Positions 24,301 to 34,340 of a stretch of DNA of 64,000 nucleotides are shown piece after piece. The notes beneath the pieces were generated by a model. It was not told where the DNA came from. It searched no databases and worked only from the letters and a program-made list of their open reading frames with translations. The stretch lies in assembly GCA_011033025.1 (NCBI GenBank), contig WFMF01000254.1, forward strand, positions 1-64,000, given 5' to 3'. Position 1 is the first letter of the stretch. Each line of letters begins with the position of its first letter. The DNA is from Beroe forskalii (lineage: Eukaryota > Ctenophora > Nuda > Beroida > Beroidae). The translations under genes and the position numbers were made by a program.

Positions 24301-27300
24301 ATAAGTTTAGATTAAACTACACAGACCTCTCTTGTGTTAGATTATTAAACTGGGCGGAGACCACTCCAGTTTCACATAACCGTCAAACACACGTGTATTT
24401 AGTAGAGCATTGGACACACATGGGTGGAGCATGTTTAGTGTAGACTTTAATCATGATCACTCAGCAACAACCTTAACTTGCGTCCTGACTTTGCGTATTG
24501 TCATGAATTCCATCGAAATTGTTATAACATAAGCTTTACTCTACGCTCATAGTTTATGGCATTTAAAAGCCTAGGACCGATGGTCCAAGACTTTTTAAAT
24601 GTAATTAAATTCACGAACTGTAAGTGGGTGAATTAATTATGGAATAACATACGTTTATTCTGCCGGCCTTTTTTAACCAGCTAGGTTGTACCAACTTTCA
24701 GAAAAATTAGATAACACATCACCATCGCGTTTTATACCAGTTTCAACATATAGATGATGTGAAATTATCGTTTGTTTTAAATTGACATTTTACACATTCG
24801 CTAAACATTGACGTCATAACTACCCACGTTGCTGCTGACATCACAATATCCACTGATCAACCCCTGTTCCACCCCTGTTCCATGACGTAAGCATTCAACA
24901 AGGCGTGTCAGGCTTGGTGGCAAACTCTTCTGTTTAGTAAACGGCTACAGTAGTAAATAGTTTCTTATTCCAGATAATCTGTAGATCATCGAATTAATGT
25001 AATAAATTAGCAGTTTATCATGATTATTCCTGCCTGTGTAGCGGCTTACATAGTGACTCAAGGTCGCCTGATCATTGACTGTAAATTTGGCAGTTGGGTG
25101 CAGAAATACTATTACCAAATTAATCTAAATTTTATAAACCGAAATTTTAAATTCAAATTTGTTCACCAAAAAGCTGCAGTATGAAGGTAGATGACATGTG
25201 AAATTAAAGCTTTATTGCTAGCAAACGTGGGAAAAGTTAGGATATTCCCTTTTTATTTCCTGTTTGGTTTTAAAACTTAATGACGACATGCAACTGTCAC
25301 AAGTCATTCCGAGATGCTGTAAGATTAGCTTCTTGGGAGATCCGCAATAATGTGTAATTCAACTTTCAAGTCACTGAATCGTGGTTTCTTCTTCATGATA
25401 TATTTCAGCTAAGTATCGTCCTATTATCTATACTAAATTCATGATATAAAATAACAATTTCTGGTTTCAGGATTCGCAGACGCGGTTCTTTGAGTACGTG
25501 AGCGAGGCACACGCTGACAAATGCCTGAAATTCCTGGAGCGAGGACTCGATCCTAACTTCATACACCGGGCAACAGGCCGTGAGTACACCCTATTTGTAC
25601 AAATACACTAAGTATGCATTTATACAAGCATACAGTTATACATTTATACAAGTACACAAGGTATACATTATTCAGACAAGTACTTAGTATACTCGGTATA
25701 AATTTATACGAGTATACAATTATTATACATATATACAAGTTGATACACACTATACAATTACAATATACATTTTCCAAAAGAACCCTCCGCAGAATTCATG
25801 TCACCCGACGCGGAAAATAAAATTTGTTGCTGCTGAAGAAATTGTGAATAATATAATTTTGCTGGAATAATGAATATAATTAATTTGGTATTTAAAAGTT
25901 CTTAAGTTTACCCCTGAGAACCTACGATTTTTACGGCAATTAATGGAAATACCGTCGAGAACTTCTCGCCATCGTGAATTCTCCCTTCAAATGATTATAG
26001 AATATGATATAATATGTAACTTCTTACTTTAAGCCAGTCAGTTAGTTATTATTCGTGTGTCTTGAAAGCTTGAAGCTTATACTGCAATCAGTAGAGATCA
26101 GTCGAGTAAATGGTATCATGTAATGTGATTGTGTAACAAGATGATTGGACGTGGTTTTGCAATCCCAGATAAGCTTATATTATAACGAAAGGTTTTTTGA
26201 AGGCTTCGCAATTTGACAATAAGAGGGAACTGGGTGATATCATCAAGAAATAAGTTATTTTGTTACTAATGAAGTCATCCTTTGCTCATATTAATAGTTT
26301 TATGGCAAAAATACTTTCTTTGCGACGTGTATGTATGTCTGTATGTGATTATCTGCGTATAATGTATATCATTATGATGAAGTAACGAGTGCGCGACAGT
26401 GACAGGATTGCAATTAATTCACTAGCCTCCGATTTCGCAACGCATATCATGATATCAGCGCCCTTGTACATGACACGTGCACCTTGCACGCATGCAGCTT
26501 CCAGCTTGATATGTATCATAATGTGCACAAGACCCACTCAAGATGTATAATGCACGGTGTTAAGTGTGTAAATGCACAACGTACCAACATGTCCATGCGC
26601 GCAATACATTTATACATTTTGGAAAGCTGTATACCTGAGATTCATATTTGTAATTTACAAATTACAGAATACCTACGTAAACTCTCGCAAAGCTGTTGCA
26701 GGTACATTACAAACCCGAAATTAGTTATTAATGTTATACCTGATGATACAAAAATACAAAACGCTGACTTTCTAAAGTTTCTCTTTAGCTTTAATTCTTA
26801 TTCGGCGGAAATAATTCCTGCAATACGCCTGGAGACAATAAATTGGACGCTGCATAATGAATGATATATTATTATTATTGTTAGCATAATTAATTCAGAT
26901 CAATTATTTGCCGTACCGGATTTTGAATATTATTTGAATATTATCCAACCACAGTGGAGAATTTATGTAATTGTATTCAAACGCCTTGACACGTCAATTG
27001 TGGCTTTTCACTCGTCTTGTCAATGATCATACCAGTGTGCAACGCTAGGCTCACATGAACTCAGGTTACCGTGATTGAGATAATTAGATGGTGATCCTGG
27101 ACGTCACCAATTAACCATTCTAACGCATGATAATCACGTCACATGTCAGCTTCGTCGTGACAGTGTCATTAATTCAATGAAATCACCATGTCAAATATCG
27201 TAACACACATTGGTCCCAGCACGCATCCTTTGATGACACGCATCATTAACATGCCATCCTGTTAGACCGTGAGAAACAGATTTTTATGTGCGCACTTTTT

Positions 27301-30300
27301 CGAATATTTCAATATTTTGCAATTTCTGAAACTTTTCGAATTTGCAAAATATTGAATAACTCAGTAACCATCCTCCCCTAGTCCCCATACATTTCAGACA
27401 CCCCTCTAACGAAGGCTGCTATTGGTAAGGACTCCCGGAACATGATTCTGCTGCTGTGTCGGTACGGTGCTTTCCTCGAGTTTAGGGATAGGAACGGGTG
27501 TACGGCACTCCACCACGCTGCTGCAAGTGGGGCACACGAGGCTATGCAGGTAATGATTTCATAACTTCAATAGAGTGTAGGTGCACTGTGAAGGCGTTAT
27601 TTTATTAGTACAGGTACAGAAGTTATTCTCATCGTAAAAGCTCCCGAGTTTATTCAATTCACAGGTGTTATTTTGTTTGTATCAAGTAAAAACTTCAGAG
27701 TTTTTACACACGTATGATAGTATGATGCGATACGCATTCAATATTCTCCCCATTGATCATAAAATCATAATGTTATGCTTCACCTCATCACCTGTTGCTA
27801 CAGCTGCTGATGTAGATCTAATGTAGTTATTGTTAACTTTATGTAGGTGCACACGGTAGTTGTTCGTGTAATTGCCACACACACACACACACACAAACCT
27901 CGTAATGTACACACACACACTACAGCCATATCAGGGGCGTAGCCAGGGGGAAGGCGACACAGGCGGCTGCCTCCCCCTTTTCGGACAGATATTGCGAAAA
28001 TTTTGTTATAATAATAAGAGCTTTGAGCCAAGCAAAATAAAACGTTCATCAACTTTTGAATGTAACTCGCCGCACCCTTTTCAAAGATCTGGCTACGCCC
28101 CTGTACACACACTAAAGCCATATATTGGACACATTCCTGGGGAGTAGTTAGGGGTCTCTCTATTGTCTTCACACCTCAGTAGTAATTACTTATTAAGCAG
28201 GTAAGCAGTCATCATTGTCTTATCAATTGATCAATTATCTTTTCATTTCGGAGTACCTCTGAACAAAGCACTACTGTGAACTGGAGTTAATCTTTAGAGG
28301 CAGTTAAATGCGTGTTTATATGTGGTGTGTTAAAGGTCGAGGATTTGACACATATTCAATTCTTGGAATTTTGATAACAAGGGTTGACCAAATAAGCAAA
28401 TATTATAAAGTTATTTAAACAACATTCCTGTTGTGGTATCATATTGAGATATTGACTATCTATTGTGTTGTGATACGAATTGCCCAATAGGAAAGATGTA
28501 AAAATGGCAGTTTTATGATTCAAATCTTAAAGCTTACTGTGTCCAGTCCCCTTATAAGCTTAAAGCGATAATTCAAAGTCATAGTCAATAGCATTGCAAA
28601 ATACCAAGAAATTCTGTCACTGAAAGAGATAGGTACCATGAAATACGTTTCGCAACTCCCTGTAAGTCTGTAATAGGTTTTTCCCTCCCTATAATTTTAG
28701 TGCTTTTGTGAGGATAGCTCAAGCTGTGTTGCACTAAGGTGTAGGCAAACAAGTGCTGTTACTGACGTTGGTCCTGTATCTAGTAATGTTTGTAATTTGT
28801 AGATCTATATTGTATTATTATTGTTATGCCGATGTAAAGATAAATAAAATACCGTATCAAATCACCTGTAAATGAAACATGCACGCCCTGCTAATGACAT
28901 TAACAGAATCAGAACATTCGTCACATTTACATTTACTCCATTACTTCTGAGTTTCTAATTCACCTAGCAACGCTAGTGTTAATAAAATTAGTGGGTTGCT
29001 TTTCGTATATGCGTGGTCCCAAGTTTCATATATTGAATGTGTAAGTTGTAGCACTAATATCATCAGCTAAATATAGATAGATCTACACTGGTATTACTAA
29101 AGAACCGCCCTAAATGTTTGTTATCAATGTATCCAATGTATATGTCGTACATCTAATCGTGTACATCTTCGCATATGGAAAGGACTCTTGTCCCTGTACA
29201 ACACGGATAAAATGGACCGTTCTTAGCAACTTAGTCCTTGTGATGTATCATGCAATGTGATTAGTGTTTTCTTAGATAGACGGTGCAGCTCTGTCTAGCC
29301 ATCGTCCAATCACCCTTGCGAATGTATTATTGCGATTAATATGTGAACACTGTGTTTGACACACTATCCAGATGTCAGTTGAGGCTTGTACGGAACGCGC
29401 GAAATCGATTTTCAGGTTTTGTTATAAAAGCGCACAACCATATTTGCAGGAGTCTGCGCGCGCGAGAACGCGCGCATTCTTCCTGCCGCCTTTTTTACTT
29501 CTCATCATGTCTCTTCAGTGGTTTCACTTGCCAAATTCAATTGAAACCACTCTTTTCATGCTTTCTTCACGGCTATTTAAACTACTTCACTGTAAATTCC
29601 GCAGGCGATCACCTCTAGTTTTTAACCCATCTACCCCTTTCAGGTATTACTTGACGCTGGCGCCTCGGTCAATGCCCGTGACTTGAAAGGCTTGACACCG
29701 CTTTACAACTCCATCTGTGATGGTAACAGTACCTACAGCTGTGAGATACTGCTCAAAGAACGGTGTGATATCAACCTAACAGATAACACTGGTCACTGGA
29801 ATGAGCTACATCAGGTACAAAGTACCCAATTCTGCAGTGAGAGGGATCAATTGAAGAACTGATATATTTGCTTATTTGCAACTTATTCAATAGCTACAAT
29901 GTCTGTTATTCTACTTCTTTTCCGTATCATCCTCACTTTCTTCTCTTGATTTGTGATCAACTTGACGATTTATTTTCCGTAGTCCACCCAATCCTCTACA
30001 TCAGGCGTGTAAGCGAGGTAAAACAGACGTAGCGGAGTTACTGTTGCTATACGGGTCTGACATCAACGCTAGGACATCGGCTGGAAACTCAGCCCTCCAC
30101 ATCAGCGCTAGTTTTAACAAGGTTCACAACCTAGATGTAGACTACACTCAGTTTGATGTATAAGAAACTGTCTATAACTAAGCCTAGAACGTTTGCTCAG
30201 TAAGGTGCGTGTAAAGTGTTAGAAGACTGTTAGAAGTGATTAGAGACTGGTGTACAATAAATTTGTGTAATTTATTTGTGTCTTGGTTCTGTCTGTTGAA

Positions 30301-30881
30301 CTTTTGCGATCCAGTCTCCTTATATCGATGACTTCACCATCCACCTAGTTTGTTATAAGCTGGAAGTGTCAATGTACCTGTACACACACAACCATGATTC
30401 ACTGATCTAATCAACACCATAATAAGCCAAATCAAACATCTAATTCTAGAGATGATCATGATCTTTGTACAGCTCTCGTCACTGTGATAGGTTGATAAAC
30501 GTTCTGATGATAACAGCCGTGCAAATCCTAATCTAATCTCGTAATTACTCCTAATTCACTCTTACAAATCCTAATTTTGACAACACCGCCTTAACAACAA
30601 CACTACCTTTATCAACAACTCGCCTCCTATTGCTCAAGAGCTGTCCAAACAGCTCTTGTAATCAAAAAAAGAAAAGAAAAAAGCTTGTAATAACAAGTTA
30701 AAGGAAGTTAAACAATTTAAATCCTAATAATTCCAGGTTCACTGCGCAAGACAGTTGCTGTACCGGGGTATTGACAAGGATATGCGGAATAAGGCCGGAC
30801 AGACGGCCTATGATGTGGCAGCCCTCACCTCTAACTTCGTCATCATGGACGATATTTCCAAGTTTAACTCCTCGCAAGCAG
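21308..30881 (+). CDS. Shank: Shank-like ankyrin-repeat protein (spliced; six exons recognised)
   Basis: Exons 21308-21373, 25471-25579, 27398-27549, 29644-29814, 30005-30121 and 30737-30881 join in one open frame of about 253 codons, all with GT/AG ends. After a 22-residue Arg-rich start (MSLRGMRMLRRLSSS), the protein enters the ankyrin block of Shank scaffolds: RFFEYVSEAHADKC, LERGLDPNF, DRNGCTALHHAA, KGLTPLYNS, GNSALHISASFN, and CARQLLYRG with KAGQTAYDVA. Spacing and order match the Shank ankyrin domain closely, so family assignment is by recognition of sequence. Shank proteins organise postsynaptic and actin-linked complexes through ANK, SH3, PDZ and SAM domains. Here the N-terminal SPN domain is not visible before ANK, and no SH3, PDZ or SAM exon was found downstream. 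The opposite-strand gene at 32.3 kb suggests the gene ends soon after 31 kb. It may therefore be a short ankyrin-only homolog, or I may have missed exons. Confidence 0.85.
21374..25470. other. Intron 1 of the Shank-like gene
   Basis: About 4.1 kb, AT-rich. No convincing nested gene; open frames on both strands are short and lack domain features. Confidence 0.5.
25471..25579 (+). CDS. Shank: Shank-like gene, exon 2 (start of ankyrin block)
   Basis: Acceptor TTTCAG, donor GTGAGT at 25580, phase 0 to 1. Encodes DSQTRFFEYVSEAHADKCLK followed by FLERGLDPNFIHRATG, the first ankyrin repeat of the Shank type. Confidence 0.9.
25590..25765. repeat. Degenerate TACAAGTATACATTTA tandem repeat
   Basis: Variants of TATACAAGTATACA recur for about 170 bp directly after exon 2, giving spurious short frames on both strands. 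Confidence 0.75.
27398..27549 (+). CDS. Shank: Shank-like gene, exon 3 (ankyrin repeats 2-3)
   Basis: Acceptor CATTTCAG, donor GTAATG at 27550, phase 1 to 0. Encodes TPLTKAAIGKDSRNMILLLC, RYGAFLEFRDRN and GCTALHHAAASGAHEAMQ, with the ankyrin TPL and TALHHAA signatures. Confidence 0.92.
27875..27924. repeat. (AC)n microsatellite pair
   Basis: Two AC runs separated by AAACCTCGTAATGT. Confidence 0.85.
27932..28103. mobile_element. Nonautonomous hAT-like MITE in intron 3
   Basis: Perfect 15-bp terminal inverted repeats CAGGGGCGTAGCCAG (27932) and CTGGCTACGCCCCTG (28089-28103). The CAGGGGCG-type end is typical of hAT elements. An exact 8-bp target duplication is not evident because both flanks lie in AC repeats (AGCCATAT occurs just before the left end and 12 bp after the right end). 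No coding capacity in 172 bp. Confidence 0.8.
29644..29814 (+). CDS. Shank: Shank-like gene, exon 4 (ankyrin repeats 3-4)
   Basis: Acceptor CCCTTTCAG, donor GTACAA at 29815, phase 0 both sides, 57 codons. Encodes VLLDAGASVNARDLKGLTPL, then YNSICDGNSTYSCEILLKER and TDNTGHWNELHQ. The last corresponds to the DENGWQEIHQ position of vertebrate Shanks. Confidence 0.93.
30005..30121 (+). CDS. Shank: Shank-like gene, exon 5
   Basis: Acceptor ACATCAG, 39 codons, phase 0. Encodes ACKRGKTDVAELLLLYGSDI and TSAGNSALHISASFNK. The donor is a weak GTTCAC (30122); read-through gives 13 more codons and a stop (see the alternative 3' end). Confidence 0.9.
30122..30163 (+). CDS. Alternative C-terminus by retention of intron 5
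   Basis: If the weak donor GTTCAC at 30122 is not used, the exon 5 frame continues VHNLDVDYTQFDV and stops at TAA (30161-30163). A polyadenylation signal follows 93 bases later. This would make a protein of about 218 residues lacking the final ankyrin repeat. Confidence 0.4.
   Translation, partial: VHNLDVDYTQFDV
30256..30261 (+). terminator. Polyadenylation signal AATAAA after exon 5
   Basis: AATAAA is followed by a GT-rich tract (TTTGTGTCTTGGTTCTGTCTG) that resembles a downstream cleavage element. It lies inside intron 5 and supports a short isoform. Confidence 0.55.
30737..30881 (+). CDS. Shank: Shank-like gene, exon 6 (last recognised ankyrin repeat)
   Basis: Acceptor ATTCCAG, donor GTTAGG at 30882, phase 0 to 1. 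Encodes VHCARQLLYRGIDKDMRNKA and GQTAYDVAALTSNFVIMDD, matching the repeat in Shanks that reads CAR.LL.RG with NSQTAFQVA. Continuation requires an exon starting in phase 1. Confidence 0.9.
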
Positions 30882-31501
30882 GTTAGGTTGTTTGTTACTT
30901 TGTTATACTGTTAATGGTTTGTGTTTAATAAGTAGCAAATTAGCACTGATCTGCTCCTTAAGCAGTTGATCATCTCTTTTTTTTTCAAAAAAATGTGATG
31001 ATCATATATTTCCGTTGATGCTATCCTGGATTGATTGATTATTTCATGTAATGAATGAATTACATTCGAACGAGACTGGAACATGCAACAAAATTTAAAA
31101 TTATCAAAAGTTCAAAAACAAATATGGCCCTTCTTAAAATTCATTTCCTCAAAACTAATACTCTATTTTCTCTCTTCCATCTTCAACTCCTGAACAAAAT
31201 GGAACAAGAAGCTATCGAATTATCGGTGGTAATAATAATTTCGACTCGTTCTGGCTACTTATACATTGTATTGTGAAAGAGAGAAATGGAGAATCACCTG
31301 CATTGTTGTAAGCAATGAATAGCTGAATTCAAGAGAACAGTGTCTGACTTCTTTTCAATACCTATAGATTTTAGTTAAACTTCATCGAAAAGAAACTCAA
31401 GTAGGTTTCGAAAATGAAGTTACTTATTTCGTTGTTGTTGATTTTTGTTTCGATATAATTTGCACTTCTTTAATTTTATTGTTCTCTTTTATTATTATGA
31501 G

Positions 31502-31620
31502 GAGTCATCTTTAAGAGTGGCAACATGCACGTTGTAAAAGCAGCTGTCAGCATTGGAGATTTAAGGCTTCATCCACTTGGCTTTCATCCCCCCTCTTTAT
31601 TGTTTTTTTTTAATTGTTAA
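31502..31620 (+). CDS. Possible terminal exon of the Shank-like gene
   Basis: An AG at 31500-31501 after a T-rich tract opens a 39-codon frame in the phase left by exon 6. It reads GVIFKSGNMHVVKAAVSIGD and ends TAA at 31618-31620. No family feature supports it, and an open stretch of this length can occur by chance. Confidence 0.25.
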
Positions 31621-32258
31621 TTTAACACTTCCAGCACTCCCATTAAGATATTGTAGGTGGCAAACGAACCATCGGCAGAATCGTGAGTGACGCCATTATC
31701 ATGGTATAGCGTAGTCATTAGATGACTTTGATCCGCCAGTGTTTCGTGATTGACCTACAAATTAGAGGTGATATTCCCATCTGATGCAAAGTGTGATGTC
31801 ACATCACAAAACACGTGCATCAGTTTATAGTTATTTCCATGCTTTCTATTAATATTTCGATAGAGTCAGACTTGACAACAAAAGTAGGTATATCCGGTAA
31901 ATTCTTTCGAGTATAATGAGACCTTACAAATAATATCTCAGCACTGAAAACGTTTAAAGTTTGCGGAAATATTTTCATAAAATATGAAAGTTTATCCTGA
32001 ATAACTATTCGGAGATACTTCGGGACTTTTGAAAACAATATTTCGATGAATGTGTTGATATGGCAACATTTGTTGCCTTTATTCTGGGTTTGTTAACTCG
32101 TGACTTCCGGCATACACGTCAAATTACTGACAGCACGTTTAACTTGCCAGTAGCTGGCAAATTGCCAGAAAAAATACTCCAGTTTTGTGGTATCCTTACA
32201 TAAAGAACTGCATACGAGAGAACTAAGAAAAATACCGAGTATAGAGATGGGAAGTGAT
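31621..32258. other. Noncoding stretch between convergent genes
   Basis: AT-rich sequence between the Shank-like gene and the minus-strand vWD gene. Only short frames are present. Confidence 0.5.
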
Positions 32259-32264
32259 TTTAAT
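32259..32264 (-). terminator. Possible polyadenylation signal of the vWD gene
   Basis: ATTAAA on the minus strand, 58 bases after the stop codon. No AATAAA is closer. Confidence 0.35.
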
Positions 32265-32321
32265 GGCAACCATTATCAATTGTCATGACTACAATTATGT
32301 ATACAATTATGACTAAAACTA

Positions 32322-34340
32322 TCAGATACCAGAAAACCCGTTGAGCCTGACTCCCTCCATGAGCATGGCCCGGGGAGAAGGGCACCCGTAGTCGTAGTCC
32401 CACCTCTCGAACGTAACCCCGGCCGAGACCTTGAGGTACTCCATCATAGCCCTCAAACACGAACACTCCATGTAACTGTCCGAACTGAAGATACTGTCCG
32501 AGTGCTGGAGATCGTGTGCTGCAGCCAGTAGAAACGGTTCTGGGAATCTCCCCATTGTACCGGCCAATGTGCTGGTTAACAGTTTATCGTTAACTTCCTT
32601 CAGGGATTCTTCCGACACTTCAGTTCCGTTTAGCGGGTTGACTCCACACGCTGCCCTGCTGCGTGTCACAGCCCACGAGTCAGCGAACGTCATGTCAGGA
32701 TCGTCACGTTCGACCAAGAACAGCCTCGCATCGTTACTGTGATCCCCATCGTTATTTCCACAGAGTCCGCAGGACTCAAGTCTACTGGACAGAGTTATCT
32801 TGGCGTAGGAGAGCCCATCCCACTCCAGAGAAAATGCCTCGTTGTCTACCTTCATGAACAGTCCGTCAAATGTTATCTTTGCATCACCAATCACCAACTC
32901 TTCGTTAACAGCAACTCCCCTCATCAACCCACCGTCATTAATCCCAAAACCTCGCTTTAACTCAAACATTACTTCACCATATTCAGTCCTCACTTTAGCC
33001 ATGCACTCAAAGTCCTGACGGCCATCTCCGGTTGCTCCTTTAGAATAGTACGTCTCACACCAGTTAGCTCCAGTGATATACCCTGTACACCCCTCCTCTC
33101 CATCACACCTTTCCTTACACTTTATATCAGCGTAGTACACCAACCCTGCATTATTCCCCGGGTTCTCCCCGCCTCTACACGCTCCCACGCTGGACTCGTA
33201 GACTGGCTCGGGTTTACCCCAGGTTACTACCGTCAGGGAGGAAAGACACGTCACGCCCACCCCACAACCCGTGAACTGCCCGTAGATAAACGCGTAGTGG
33301 TTCCGGCAGTCCCCCGCCAGCACGTAGGTGCATTCCCCCTGGAAGTTGTAGTACGCACCGTCGAATGTGAGTACGTGAGGATCCCCGAACACGTAGCAGT
33401 GCCTGTCTGAGGAGGGGACAAAGTACGTGTTTTGGGTGACCACGTTGAAACCCCGGGTTACTGCCCGGTGATCAGCACACCGAGATATCCTCGCTTCGTA
33501 GCGTCCTGCTTCCGATACTTCGACAGTGAGCGCGTTCTCGGCGATGGTTCTACTGCCGGATATCCGGTCTAACTTCACCCAACGTACGAACAGTGTGGTG
33601 TCAGTCACTCCGCTGTCCAGTTCCACTGACCTTCCTTCCTCTACCAGCATTGAACTGACTTCAGACTTACCGGTGAACTCACGGACAGTAAGCTCCACTG
33701 AGTGTGGGGTGTATCCTGGTGCACTGCAACCCCAAGTTGGGCTGCTGCAAGCAAGAGTAGCTTCAATGGAGCTAGCACGTTGTGGGCCGGCTTCATTGTT
33801 GCTAAAAGTAGCAGTTTCTATACTGAGTCCTGTTTCAGCATCCACACAAGTTAGTGTAGCTGACTTCGGTCCAGTAGAAATAACATCTATTCTTGCCTCT
33901 CGATAGTAGCAGTCCTCAGGACTGGTTGCTCCAGCAGCACTGAATGTTGAGTCACTGCAAGGTGTGCAGGTATTTGATCCTTCCAAGCTGTAGAAGTTCT
34001 CTCCACAAAGTGTACATGAGCCATCTTCTCCCAGGTAGTATCCAGCCTCACAGATCACTGGTGTTGCTTTAACCATGCACGTGAACTGCTCCCTTCCGTC
34101 CCCGGTGATCCCCACGGAACTGTAGGTTTCACACCAGGTGTTACCTGTCACATAGCCAGTACAGCCCTCATCAGTATCGCAGCGTGTTTTGCATTCTGTG
34201 TCGGAGAAGAACACTAAACCAGCGTTATATCCGGGAGATTCCCCTCCCCTACACGCCCCTACAGTGGCAGTGTAGGATACCCCATCAGCATTCCCACTTG
34301 CTATTGCAGCAACGAGTAGGGCAAGATGAAACAGTGCCAT
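32322..34340 (-). CDS. Secreted protein with vWF type D domain and duplicated Cys-rich module
   Basis: An uninterrupted 672-codon frame. Residues 1-19 form a signal peptide (MALFHLALLVAAIASGNADG). Residues about 22-92 are a Cys-rich module (GACRGGESPG, GCTGY, WCETY, GDGR). Residues 97-144 are TNFR/ephrin-receptor-like (CEAGYYL, CTLC, CTPC). Residues 145-310 are Ser/Thr-rich and probably beta-structured. A vWF D domain spans about 313-540: CYVFGDPHVLTFDGAYYNFQ at the start, ESCGLCGNNDGD near the end. Unusually, a second copy of the Cys-rich module (residues 380-451) lies inside the D domain. The tail, with CSCLRAMMEY and YDYGC, resembles a reduced C8 region. The protein is likely an extracellular matrix or mucus component. 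It has a good ATG (GTCGATGG), no introns, and convergent orientation to the Shank-like gene. The exact name is unknown. Confidence 0.93.
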   Translation of the reverse strand: MALFHLALLVAAIASGNADGVSYTATVGACRGGESPGYNAGLVFFSDTECKTRCDTDEGCTGYVTGNTWCETYSSVGITGDGREQFTCMVKATPVICEAGYYLGEDGSCTLCGENFYSLEGSNTCTPCSDSTFSAAGATSPEDCYYREARIDVISTGPKSATLTCVDAETGLSIETATFSNNEAGPQRASSIEATLACSSPTWGCSAPGYTPHSVELTVREFTGKSEVSSMLVEEGRSVELDSGVTDTTLFVRWVKLDRISGSRTIAENALTVEVSEAGRYEARISRCADHRAVTRGFNVVTQNTYFVPSSDRHCYVFGDPHVLTFDGAYYNFQGECTYVLAGDCRNHYAFIYGQFTGCGVGVTCLSSLTVVTWGKPEPVYESSVGACRGGENPGNNAGLVYYADIKCKERCDGEEGCTGYITGANWCETYYSKGATGDGRQDFECMAKVRTEYGEVMFELKRGFGINDGGLMRGVAVNEELVIGDAKITFDGLFMKVDNEAFSLEWDGLSYAKITLSSRLESCGLCGNNDGDHSNDARLFLVERDDPDMTFADSWAVTRSRAACGVNPLNGTEVSEESLKEVNDKLLTSTLAGTMGRFPEPFLLAAAHDLQHSDSIFSSDSYMECSCLRAMMEYLKVSAGVTFERWDYDYGCPSPRAMLMEGVRLNGFSGI

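Noticed and set aside
27798..28172. Frames of 124 (minus) and 91 (plus) codons
   Set aside because: Both run through the hAT-like MITE and AC repeats within intron 3.
29343..29686. Two overlapping frames of 91 and 104 codons just before exon 4
   Set aside because: They end inside or just past exon 4 in the wrong frame and cross its acceptor; chance openness in intron sequence.
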